NCBI GenBank assembly: GCA_973895155.1
Contig: OZ316891.1
Location: 14,074,001 to 14,138,000, forward strand
Direction of reading: 5' to 3'
Source: Marsupella aquatica
Lineage: Eukaryota > Marchantiophyta
Length of the DNA: 64,000 bases
Shown in pieces: positions 35,640 to 44,750 of this stretch. Under the pieces are notes generated by a model, which made no database searches, was not told the DNA's origin, and saw nothing but the letters and a program-made list of their open reading frames with translations. A program made the translations under genes and the position numbers. Position 1 is the first letter of the stretch, and each line of letters starts with the position of its first letter.

Positions 35640-37500
35640 AGGGTCAAATCCCCCGGATAGCGGACTACATAGGCCTCCTCCTTGAGTCGTGCTGCCTTGG
35701 CTGCAGCATGGCCGGGCACATGGGCTGCAACTGTGACATGGCTCCCTTCTATAGGATCAGCGACAACTACATCCCCAAGAGCACAAACTGGAGCCCTAGA
35801 AATACCAGATCAGCCCGCTGCCCGTCAGGAAGAACATCCCAAGGGGGAAGCACATGTCATTCCTCCATGTAGCAACAAGGTAGCCAGAGTACCGGGCAAT
35901 GGCAACCACCACATCACAAATGTCATCGTGTGATAGTCCTCTTGCTTCCATGGTCGCACCTGAGGATATGAACTCCCAACAAATCCAACACCCCATAGAC
36001 AGAAGTGGGTTGGCAAGAAGGCAGGGGCAAGGAAGTCCTAGCCAAAGGTACAATGAAGTGGTAAAGAGAAACAAGCTCAAACAAAAGGGGTCCCACAAAG
36101 AACTCGCAAACAGCCAAGCTCTGGAACCCGTTCTCAAGCAAGAAATTGTCGAGCCCAAATCAAGTCAGAAGGTGTATCATGGAGCATGTTGGAAAGGGTG
36201 TGAAGGTGCATGCGGTTGGAAATCACCTGCTGGACATGGTCAGGACTATTTAAAACCACCTCCATGAAATTAGGATCAGCGACCTACACAAGCTCAGGCA
36301 AAATTGAACAGGTCTGGTGAAGGCGAACCTGAAAGGGGAGGAACCCCCCCCCCCCCCCTCAATCCCCATGACGTGGTAGAAGAGGATAGGCTGACAATCC
36401 ACAATGAAACTAGATGAAAGGGCACACAGGGACCACCTGAGCCCAACTCCCAAGGAGCGTGCAAGCGGCAATGGAAACGGCCTAGGAAATACCCATGTGA
36501 CCACCAGAAGGCTGCAAAGCGGCCTGCCAAGCAGCAAAAGAACCATCCTCATGTCAAGGCTCTAGGGCCAATAAGGTGTCTGAAGGTTCCCATCGCAAAA
36601 CTGTCAAACAATGAGAGCAAGGACAAAAACAAAGGAGTGGGTGGTACTATCCAAAAGAAATACGAAGGGTGCCAAACAAAGCTCTAGACCAAAATCATAA
36701 AAGCAATCTGAAAGCTGCCAAGGTCCACCAACTGTTCGTTGCAAAGAACAAATGTTCTAAGATAATGTTGCTTGCAAAAACTCACAAACTAAACCATCCT
36801 CCCCAAATGGGACCCGCGGACCCAAATGCCCCCTCAAAAAGGAGGACACCAAGGGGAGAAAGAATCCGGGAGAGGATGCGGAGATCATACGCTGCCCTTC
36901 CGAGACTGCACTAAAAGGCCACGAAGCGCCAAGATGTCAACAATGTTGAGATAAGCATCACCTAAGATGGAGATGAGCCCCGCCAGCGGGCCCGCCAGAT
37001 GAGTATCTTCGGCAATGGATGGAAACATGCACCAGGGAAAGGTAACCAAAGAGGATTGGAGAGCACCCATAAGTGTTCAAACATCATCCCCACAAGGCCA
37101 GCAGCCAGAAGGTGACTGAAATGAAGGAAAACTGTTCAAAATTAAAATAGCTCTGGACAAGGAAAACTCAAACTCAGGTACAAAGCTCCCCACAAAGCCA
37201 AGCACCTCAACGGACGATGGGGAATGAAGGGACCAAAAAGTCGCAATGGTCTCCTCAAAAGAAGGGGCAGGCAAGAGCGCACAACCCTAGAGTACTCACC
37301 AGCCTATCCCAACATGTGGCAATACCAAAGGTGCTGAATAGGAGGGACCTGGGGCACCATTGGGGAACCAACAGTCTGAGAAGCGGGACATGGTGGACCA
37401 TGAGGCAGGGTCCCATAAGGCAGTGCAAGAACGGCAATGCCGGTCCACACCGGACGGTTGTTACCAATGGCGAAAAGCATGGCACTGAACCCAAGCATAG
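35640..37500 (-). pseudogene. RT and restriction-like endonuclease pseudogene of copy 2
   Basis: Fragments on the minus strand, read right to left, come in the order expected for the family. At about 37330-37400 there is a remnant resembling the RT VPQGDP motif (VPQWCPRSLLFS). At about 36990-37030, AEDTHLAGP sits where the catalytic Y-x-D-D is expected. At about 36310-36370, GGGGGSSPFRF corresponds to EEGSLPFQV of copy 1, with its codons collapsed into a 15-C run. At about 35900-35930, HDDICD corresponds to HDAVRD of copy 1. At about 35720-35780, GDVVVADPI corresponds to ADVVVANPL, followed by a shared HAAAKAA.LKE..Y block. The frame changes several times, so no functional protein is possible. 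The match to copy 1 is strong. RT motifs are weaker. Confidence 0.6.
36344..36358. repeat. Homopolymer run of 15 C
   Basis: Lies inside the copy 2 pseudogene at the place where copy 1 has the word CCCTCCTCGACCTCC. It is therefore a mononucleotide expansion within a decayed codon series. Confidence 0.9.
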
Positions 37501-37572
37501 GAAGGGGAGGAGGGAGGGATGGAGGGCGGATGACGGCGGACAGAGGGACAGATTGGAGGAGGGTGAAATGCA

Positions 37573-37577
37573 GGGGG
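37573..37577. repeat. Copia target-site duplication, left (GGGGG)
   Basis: Five G immediately before the 5' LTR, repeated at 44073-44077 directly after the 3' LTR. A 5-bp duplication is typical of Ty1/copia integration. Confidence 0.85.
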
Positions 37578-37998
37578 TGTTGGGTATTTACTCTTACGTC
37601 TAGGTTAGGTATGACGTGGTTGGTACAACAACATGGGTTGGTACAACTACGTGGTTAGGTACAACTACGTGATTAGGTACAACTATGTGGTTAGGTACAA
37701 CTACGTGATTAGGTACAACTATGTGGTTAGGTACAACTAAGTTGCACACTATATCATAAGAGGCATGTGTGCTTGGAGAGGTAGAACCAAGGCTCATTGT
37801 TATGGAGCCACTTGATAGATAGGGAGAGCTTACACTGTGGAGACTCGGTATAGCCGACGGGCTTAGAGTTCAGTAAAGCTCTCTTGTGTGTTCCCGTGGA
37901 CGTAGCCTCAAGGAGGTGAACCACGTATCTCTTGTGTCGACTATTGTGCGTTGGATGGTTCATGGGCTTGCCGTTGCGATCGTCGTCTATGCTCAACA
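37578..37998 (+). repeat. Copia 5' LTR
   Basis: 421 bp, TG...CA ends with the short inverted termini TGTTG/CAACA. It contains about seven 17-18-bp tandem units with ACGTG/ATGTG cores (37611-37740), then a TATA-like ACTATATCATA near 37748. This is the arrangement expected of U3 with the promoter. Confidence 0.96.
37611..37740 (+). promoter_or_regulatory. Tandem ACGTG-core array in the 5' LTR (putative enhancer)
   Basis: Units of the form CTACGTGRTTAGGTACAA are repeated about seven times with A/C/T variation in the core: ACGTGG, ACATGG, ACGTGG, ACGTGA, ATGTGG, ACGTGA, ATGTGG. ACGT-core boxes are known binding sites for plant bZIP factors (ABRE/G-box type). Placement just upstream of the TATA-like box suggests an inducible enhancer. 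This is inference from motif and position. Confidence 0.5.
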
Positions 37999-38000
37999 AT

Positions 38001-38012
38001 TGGTATCAGAGC
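38001..38012 (+). other. Copia primer-binding site (initiator tRNA-Met type)
   Basis: TGGTATCAGAGC begins two bases after the 5' LTR. It is the standard complement of the 3' end of plant initiator methionine tRNA used to prime minus-strand synthesis in copia elements. Confidence 0.93.
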
Positions 38013-39152
38013 ATGCTTGGGAGGTGACGTGTGTTCGTGACGGGATTTCATGACGGTTTTTCCAGCGTTGAGTGTTGGTGGATTTTCCAGAGTTCCATCG
38101 CATGGAACTTGGAGTTTATGGGCTCAACGGATAGATCAGGGCAAGAGCTTTCTAACGATGTGAAGAAATCATTGAACGGAGCTCGTGGTGCAGAGAGATC
38201 TAAGTTTTCGTCGTTCTGGATTTTGTGAAGAAAGTTGGCAATCGACTCGGAGGGAGAAGCGTCAAGTGTTTTGACTCAACGGAGAGATTGAGGCAAGACG
38301 ATTGTTTTTGAGTCCGGGATTGGCTCTTTGATGCAAAGAGGAAGGCTAAGCAAAATCAATTACCTTGTTGGACTTGGTGACGGCACCAAGTGCAATTGAT
38401 CAACATTCGTTGTTGACAAGGTACCATTTTTTCTCTTTGAAAAACTGATTCGAAATTGGCTATGGCAATTGAGAGAAATCTGTCATCTTTACCAATTTTT
38501 TTCTCCCTCGTTCTTTCCTCGTTTTGGGTGCTTCTTATATCGATCTTCATCGCCTCGGAGTCTAGTTTCCAAATCTGAAATCGGATCTTGATTTCGTCAA
38601 AACCCGAGTGAGATATCTTGCGTTTGGTGTCAAGGGGTACATTCTGTCGTGTGTATTTTCTGCGCGCGCGACCAGATTTCAACGACGAAGGGTGGTAGGG
38701 GGTTTTGGGGGTTTGAGGACACATGTCAGCCCCTCGATTGTTCTTCCAAAATTCCCACAGGGCCTGTACAAGGGTCATAGAATATTCCAAAAAAACCAGA
38801 GAGCTATTTTTTGACCGTCCGACAAAGATTTCATCCGCCGAACGGTAACTTTTTTGGTTATTTTTCGGCGAGGTCGTAGCCATTGAAGTTGGCAATGCAG
38901 CGCACCAATCACATCGCAATTCCGACAACGGGTTGTACTTGGTATTTCGGTTATTCCCTGAGGTGGTCAAAACGGGGGAGTTTCCCAAGGTTTTACCCAC
39001 CTCGACCGAAATTTGAATAACTTTTCCGTCAAATTTCAATTTTGATTTTGGTTTTCAGTATTGGACTCCTAGCTTTGTGGGCTATGCGGCGGTGTTGAGT
39101 TTCGAGTTTTTTGAGAAGTTGTGAAAAACAACATTTTTTGTGACTTTCTCAT
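38013..39152 (+). other. Copia untranslated leader
   Basis: About 1.1 kb between the primer-binding site and the first gag ATG. An antisense open frame of 227 codons (38356-39039) lies here. It has no recognised domain and is most simply a chance frame. Confidence 0.6.
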
Positions 39153-40187
39153 ATGAGTGATTCGGAGGAGTTTTTCGAAGACGTGGAACTTGAAGCACGA
39201 GGATCACCGCGGAGGTTTCAGGGGCAGAGAGAGGAGTAGGAGGAAGAGCACGTGACACCGATACCATCACTGGTGCGGCGTGTGGTGGAGGAAGCAGTAC
39301 TACTACCGGAGCTCACGGTAAAGAAGAAGATGGGGACTTTCAAGCTTGGGGGACCCAAGTATGAAGTGACAAAGTATGATGGGCGCTCTGACTACTTGCT
39401 ATGGGAGAAGCAGGTGAAGGGAGTGCTTTATGCGTCAGGGATGGGCCAACTGCTGAGCCCTCGTGAAGACGATGTTGATGAGAAACAATGGGACCGCATG
39501 CAGGAGCAGGGAGTGTGGTGTGTTACACTCTATCTCATGCCTCCCATCATCAAGCAGTTAGGTGCACATAAGGATTGCATGTCCTTGTTTGCGGAATTGC
39601 AGAGCAAGTATCACCGCAAGGAGTTGTCGAACCGGCTCTACACTTCCTACAAACTGATGAGTTTTAGGATGAAGGAATCTGGTACGAAGTTGCAAGACCA
39701 TGTGGATGCTTTCAACGACATGGTCGTTGACTTGGAAAACCTTGGGGAGACTTTGAATGATGAGACGAAGGCTCTGCAGCTTCTTAGTTCATTGCCTCCA
39801 TCTTACCAGTCCCTATCACGAGTGTTGTTGCATCGTGATAGGGATACCATTTCATACAATGACGTGGTAAGTTCTCTGCTTAGTGATGATCTTCAGCAGA
39901 AGATGCACATCACGTCACAGCCTTCATCATCTGGTGCTGCCCTCAATGTTAACCGTGGGAGGAGTATGCAGCGACCAACTAGGGACCGTAGAACCCAGTT
40001 TAGATCTAAATCCAGATCTAAGTCCAAGGGTAAATCCCCTCAGAGGAGGCAGGTGACATGTTGGAAGTGCAACCAAGTTGGACACTTCAAGCGAGACTGT
40101 AAGGGAAAGGCAGCGGAAACTTCATCGGCAAATGTGGCTAGGGCTGATGGAGAAGCTGATTTACTCAATGATGAGTATGTTTTATGA
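39153..40187 (+). pseudogene. gag: Copia gag (disrupted)
   Basis: Structural capsid/nucleocapsid protein of the virus-like particle. The frame opens with the ATG at 39153 and is cut by a TAG at 39237-39239, then runs open to a TGA at 40185-40187. Downstream translation could restart at the ATG at 39330. The body has the copia Gag core (YDGRSDYLLWE near the N-terminus, and the LSSLPPSY word typical of the UBN2/Retrotran_gag family). Then comes a basic Arg/Ser/Lys-rich linker, then one CCHC knuckle (CWKCNQVGHFKRDC) for RNA binding. The frame continues in phase past the TGA into protease, so the stop may be a mutation or a once-used readthrough site. No test of this is possible here. Confidence 0.85.
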
Positions 40188-41338
40188 AGCCGGGGGTATG
40201 CCCTGTGCACGTCATCTAGGAGAGCAGATGATGTGTGGATTCTTGATTGTGCTTGCTCTTTTCATATTTGTTACATTCGTGAGTTTTTCAGTTCTTACTC
40301 TGTTTCAAACGGTTCAGTTCTGATGGGAAATGATCACTCCTGCCAATTGAGGGAATTGGGTCTGTGAAGATTCAAATGTTTGATGGCGCTGTGCGCATAG
40401 TGTTCGGAGTCAGGTATGTACCTGGCATGCGTAAGAATCTGATTTCACTCGGTGTGTTGGATTCAAATGGTCATCAATGGAGCGTTATTGATGGTGAACT
40501 TCAAGTCAGGTCGGGAGAGACAGTGATTTTGAAAGGGAGTAGACAAAAGAATTTGTATGTGTTATAGGGCAATACTGTATGTGGAGAGGCCAATGTAACC
40601 AAGTCTCACGAGGAGATGACTCAACTGTGGCATTCACGGCTAGGCCACATGAGTGAGAAGGGTTTGGCTATCTTACGGAAGAATGGACTCATTTCTGATT
40701 TGCAATCTTGTAAATTAGAGTTTTGTGAGCATTGCATTCTTGGAAAGCAGCATCGTCGTGCTTTTGGTGTTGGAACTCATCGTTCCAAAGCGGTTCTTGA
40801 GTACATACATAGTGACGTGTGGGGTCCATCCCCGACTCCCTCACACTCTGGAAAGTTGTACTATGTATCATTTATTGATGATTACTCAAGATTTGTGTGG
40901 ATTTATTTCATGACGCATAAGTCTGATGTCTTGTCTATTTTTAAGAAGTGGAAGGCCCAGGTGGAGAATCAGACTGGAAACACGATCAAGTGTTTGGATA
41001 CAAGGGTGAAGAGTCTGAGGTCAGACAACGGCGGGGAGTACACTTCAATGGAATTTGAAAAGTACTGTTCAGAACAGGGGATAACTCGCCATCTCACCAC
41101 AGTTTATACTCCGCAGCAGAATGGTGTCGCTGAGAGGCTCAATCGGACACTGTTGGAGCGGTCACGGAGTATGTTGAGCCAATCAGGTTTACCACAAGAA
41201 TTTTGGGCAGAAGCTGTCAATACCGCAGCTTATTTGGTAAATCTTTCTCCTTCTAGTGCTATCAATTTCAAAACGCCGTTTGAGATGCGCTATAAGCGGC
41301 AAGCAGACTATCATGGCTTGGTAATTTTTTGGAAGTGA
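40188..41338 (+). pseudogene. pol: Copia protease and integrase region (disrupted)
   Basis: The protease word near 40236-40265 reads WILDCACSFH, where copia proteases normally have D-[ST]-G at the active site. The catalytic Asp is kept but the two following residues are changed. A one-base loss near 40344 shifts the frame, and a TAG lies at 40565-40567. From 40616 the integrase is open: an N-terminal HHCC zinc site (LWHSRLGH and CEHCILGK), then D and D of the catalytic triad in YIHSDVWGP and LRSDNGGEY, then the Glu in NGVAERLNRTLLE. The frame ends at 41338 because of one extra T in a T-run near 41326. Integrase inserts the cDNA and protease matures the polyprotein. Confidence 0.85.
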
Positions 41339-41375
41339 TGCATATGCTCTCACACCAAAGCAGAATAGGACCAAG

Positions 41376-43460
41376 TTGGATCCTACCTCCAGGAAATGTG
41401 TTTTTCTTGGGTACCAGAGTGGTGTGAAAGCCTATAGGCTATGGGATCCTATTGCCTGTAAGCTCGTTGTCAGTAGGGATGTTTCCTTCAATGAATCCAG
41501 ATTATTGAAGGAGGGGGAGAATACTCAGGTCTCCCGTACTGACAAAGGAAAATCTCCTATCCCGGATCTCGTTGAGGGGGAGATTGGTTATGAGATGCAT
41601 GACCGGAGAGAAGGAGTTGCTCCAATTATGGAGCTGGTTCCTATGCCAGAGGAACCAGAGGAGTTTGTTGATGCTGGTGAGCAACAAGTGGATGCTGTTG
41701 AGCTTCAAATTGTACCAGCACACGCAGATCAACCGGAGTCATCGGCTAGAAGAACATCTGGTCGCACTGTACGCGCTCCATCAAGGTATGGACAGTGGGT
41801 TGATTCATCTCAACTGCAAGAGGATGATTTTACAGCTGATGATGAGGGTGATGCGTTAATTTTGGAAGAAGGAGAACCTTCTTCATTTCATGAGGCAAGT
41901 GCTTCAAAAGAGAAGCAGAAGTGGACTACAGCAATGCAAACGGAGATGCAGTCACTAAAGGACAACAAAACTTGGGAGCTTGTTAAGCTGCCTAAGGGTC
42001 AGCAAGTGGTGGACAGCAAGTGGATTTACAAGCTGAAGGATAATTCCATAGGAGGTGGATCAAAGGTCTACAAGGCTAGATTGGTAGCAAAGGGATTCAC
42101 ACAAGAGAAAGGTGTGGATTATAATGAGGTCTTCTCACCAGTTGCTAAGTACTCTACAATACGACTATTGTGTGTACTTGTTGTAATGTTTGGTCTGCTC
42201 CTAGATCAGATGGATGTTGTCACAGCTTTCCTCTATGGCACATTGGAAGAGGTGATCTTCATGAGACAACCGCTAGGTTTTGTGAAGAGAGGACAGGAGG
42301 AATTGGTTTGCAGATTGCTGAAATCCTTGTATGGGTTGAAGCAATCACCAAGACAGTGGAACAAGCGGTTTGACGATTGGATTCGGTCACAAGGTTTTCA
42401 CAGAAGTGTATTTGACCCTTGTGTGTATTTGAAACCGGTGAAGAATGTTGTCTTTGGGTTCATTGTTTTAGTACTTTATGTGGATGACATGCTAATTGCA
42501 GCCAAGGATAGGTCTGAGATTGTTAAGCTCAAGGCACTGCTTAGTGCAGAGTTTAAGATGAAGGACTTAGGGCCAGCTAAGAGGATTTTGGGTATGGAGA
42601 TCACTGGGGACTTGGAGGCTGGCAAGCTATGGTTGACGCAAAGCAGTTATGCGAGGAAGGTAATTGCAAGGTTCAACATGGAGAATAGCAAGCCAGTAAG
42701 TACCCCGTTGGCTCCACACTTCAAGTTATCATCAGCGTTCTGTCCTACGGATGACACAGAGAAGGGGTTGATGTCAAAGGTTCTATATGACAAGGCAGTG
42801 GGGAGTCTCATGTATTTGATGACTTGCACTAGACCTGATCTTGCCATGGCTATGGGCAAGGTGAGCAGGTACATGTCGAATCCAGGGAAGGTACACTGGG
42901 AAGCAGTGAAGTGGATTATCAGGTACTTGAAGGGTACCGTGGATCATGGTCTTTTATTTGATGCGAATGCAAAGAATGCTAGATCATTGATTGGCTATGT
43001 AGATTCTGACTATGGACAAGATTTGGACCGAAGGAGATCAACAACAGGATACGTGTTCACACTTGGCGGTGGATGCATAAGTTGGAGGTCTACTTTGCAG
43101 AAGTGTATTGCTCAGTCTACTACAGAAGCGGAGTATGTTGCAGCTGCGGAAGCAGCAAAGGAAGCGATTTGGTTGGATAGACTTATCACTGAAATGGGAT
43201 TGCCACAGGGGAATGTGAAGCTCCATTGTGATAGTCAAAGTGCGCTCCACCTTGCTGTGAACCAGGTGATGGACAGCAGAGTGAAGCACATTGACGTCAG
43301 GTACCATTTTATCAGGCAGGCTGTGTCTGATAATTTGTTTGAGCTAGTCAAGATTGATGGTAAACTCAACCCGGCTGACGCATTTACCAAAGTGATTCCT
43401 TTGGAGAGTTTCTCTAGATACCGTGACGTATTGCAGGTTTTGCAATTGCATCACAAGTAG
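41376..43460 (+). CDS. pol: Copia reverse transcriptase and RNase H (C-terminal pol)
   Basis: A 694-codon open frame, but its first ATG is not a natural start because the frame is the downstream half of a frameshifted polyprotein. It begins in the integrase C-terminal region (CVFLGY, GVKAYRLWDP). An acidic linker follows, then the RVT_2 reverse transcriptase, with KARLVAKGFTQ, the DVVTAFLYG Asp, SLYGLKQSPRQW and the catalytic YVDD near 42479. The RNase H domain contains GYVDSDYGQD, a Glu in TTEAEYVA and an HCDSQSA Asp. It ends shortly before the polypurine tract. All key RT and RNase H acids that I can see are intact. Confidence 0.93.
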   Translation: MDPTSRKCVFLGYQSGVKAYRLWDPIACKLVVSRDVSFNESRLLKEGENTQVSRTDKGKSPIPDLVEGEIGYEMHDRREGVAPIMELVPMPEEPEEFVDAGEQQVDAVELQIVPAHADQPESSARRTSGRTVRAPSRYGQWVDSSQLQEDDFTADDEGDALILEEGEPSSFHEASASKEKQKWTTAMQTEMQSLKDNKTWELVKLPKGQQVVDSKWIYKLKDNSIGGGSKVYKARLVAKGFTQEKGVDYNEVFSPVAKYSTIRLLCVLVVMFGLLLDQMDVVTAFLYGTLEEVIFMRQPLGFVKRGQEELVCRLLKSLYGLKQSPRQWNKRFDDWIRSQGFHRSVFDPCVYLKPVKNVVFGFIVLVLYVDDMLIAAKDRSEIVKLKALLSAEFKMKDLGPAKRILGMEITGDLEAGKLWLTQSSYARKVIARFNMENSKPVSTPLAPHFKLSSAFCPTDDTEKGLMSKVLYDKAVGSLMYLMTCTRPDLAMAMGKVSRYMSNPGKVHWEAVKWIIRYLKGTVDHGLLFDANAKNARSLIGYVDSDYGQDLDRRRSTTGYVFTLGGGCISWRSTLQKCIAQSTTEAEYVAAAEAAKEAIWLDRLITEMGLPQGNVKLHCDSQSALHLAVNQVMDSRVKHIDVRYHFIRQAVSDNLFELVKIDGKLNPADAFTKVIPLESFSRYRDVLQVLQLHHK

Positions 43461-43640
43461 AGTTTTCTTAAACATTCATTGTAATTACTGATATATGCTC
43501 TTCCTCATTCCTATGTATTAGGCTACGGCTTAGTTCTGGTTTGCTCTAGTTAGAGAGGGAAACCGGTTTGGTTTCTGTCCAGAACTTCCCGTTGAGGGAT
43601 CATATACATTGGCAGTATTACTCTCCCCTAGACCAGAGTC
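43461..43640 (+). other. Copia 3' untranslated region
   Basis: 180 bp between the pol stop and the polypurine tract, without features. Confidence 0.6.
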
Positions 43641-43651
43641 AAGGGGAAGAT
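43641..43651 (+). other. Copia polypurine tract
   Basis: AAGGGGAAGAT lies directly before the 3' LTR. It is the expected plus-strand primer site. Confidence 0.85.
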
Positions 43652-44072
43652 TGTTGGGTATTTACTCTTACGTCTAGGTTAGGTATGACGTGGTTGGTAC
43701 AACAACGTGGGTTGGTACAACTACGTGGTTAGGTACAACTACGTGATTAGGTACAACTATGTGGTTAGGTACAACTACGTGATTAGGTACAACTATGTGG
43801 TTAGGTACAACTAAGTTGCACACTATATCATAAGAGGCATGTGTGTTTGGAGAGGTAGAACCAAGGCTCATTGTTATGGAGCCACTTGAGAGATAGAGAG
43901 AGCTTACACTGTGGAGACTCGGTATAGCCGACGGGCTTAGAGTTCAGTAAAGCTCTCTTGTGTGTTCCCGTGGACGTAGCCTCAAGGAGGTGAACCACGT
44001 ATCTCTTGTGTCGACTATTGTGCGTTGGATGGTTCATGGGCTTGCCGTTGCGATCGTCGTCTATGCTCAACA
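43652..44072 (+). repeat. Copia 3' LTR
   Basis: 421 bp, same ends as the 5' LTR. By eye there are four differences (three transitions and one transversion), one of which gives this copy an extra ACGTG core in the tandem array (about 43685-43815). Confidence 0.96.
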
Positions 44073-44077
44073 GGGGG
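44073..44077. repeat. Copia target-site duplication, right (GGGGG)
   Basis: Five G directly after the 3' LTR, matching 37573-37577. One further A-rich base follows, so the duplication length is set by the left side. Confidence 0.85.
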
Positions 44078-44750
44078 AAGGGGGTATGGAGGCACTTAAC
44101 AAGATGAAGGAGGGTCTGACGGCGCAGGGGTCAAGGCAGAGGAGGGTGAGGAAGGAAGAGACAAAAGAGGAGGCAATGGACCAGGGGGTTGGGCCAATGA
44201 AGAAGGCAATGATGGGGGGGAGGGGGCGAAGGCTGGGATGGTGAAGCGAAAGAGAGGAGGGTTGAGGGGGAGAACAGAGGAGAGGGGGGTGCCGGGCAGG
44301 GACACTAGGGGATCAGGGGAAGAGCAAGGGGGTGACCGGGCAGGGGGCAGTGGGTTGAGTGAAGTGTCTAGAACAAGGGCCCGGGAAGAGGAGACAGGGT
44401 TTTTCCAGGAGGGGGAGACAATAGAGGAGCCGGGATGGGTACATAAAACCAAAGAGGGGGGCAGCTTTTGGAGGGTCAGAGTTAGATGGCAGGCCAGAGG
44501 GAAGGGACCATCTGGTTAAGGACGGTCCTGGGGAAGGGGACCGTCTGGTAAGGGAGGGTCCAAAAAAGCTCGGGATTGGGGCCGGCCACTTGCACGGGCA
44601 CCAAACCCAAAGGAGGCGGCAGGGGGCATGAGGTCACCCCTGGCAAGTGACCTCCTATACGCAAGGCCGGACACCCCACATTAAATGCTCTCACCTTGCG
44701 GGAAGGCACTCCAGGCTTAGGGGACACTGAGGCACATCCTCCTCTCACCC

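Larger units (their letters stand above)
37578..44072 (+). mobile_element. Full-length Ty1/copia LTR retrotransposon, 6495 bp
   Basis: Two 421-bp LTRs, each starting TGTTGGG and ending CTCAACA, flank an internal region with the copia order gag, protease, integrase, reverse transcriptase, RNase H. Integrase lies before RT, which separates it from Ty3/gypsy. A primer-binding site and polypurine tract are present and the 5-bp target duplication is intact. LTRs differ at 4 of 421 positions (about 0.95%). At commonly assumed plant rates of 0.7-1.3e-8 per site per year this means roughly 0.4-0.7 million years since insertion, an estimate that depends wholly on the rate. The coding region has three in-frame stops and two frameshifts, so it is not autonomous as read. 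Confidence 0.96.
35150..44750 (-). mobile_element. Decayed LINE-like element with restriction-like endonuclease (copy 2), split by a copia insertion
   Basis: This is the same family as the 11.3-12.6 kb element, in the same orientation, with its 3' tail at the left and its 5' part at the right. Removing the copia element (37578-44072 plus one GGGGG) rejoins two purine-rich (plus-strand) blocks, 35150-37577 and 44073 to about 44750. The C-terminal part aligns block by block with copy 1 (see the pseudogene entry). Both copies have tandem duplications in the 3' tail, here ACCAAACTAGGAGACATGAT at about 35222 and 35296. The right-hand block is Pro/Ser-rich on the minus strand. Its outer limit near 44750 is estimated. 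Numerous stops and C-to-T type changes show that it is old. Confidence 0.6.

Noticed and set aside
38356-39039. Antisense frame of 227 codons inside the copia leader
   Set aside because: No recognised domain, and it lies opposite the untranslated leader. Some plant elements carry antisense ORFs, but nothing here supports expression.
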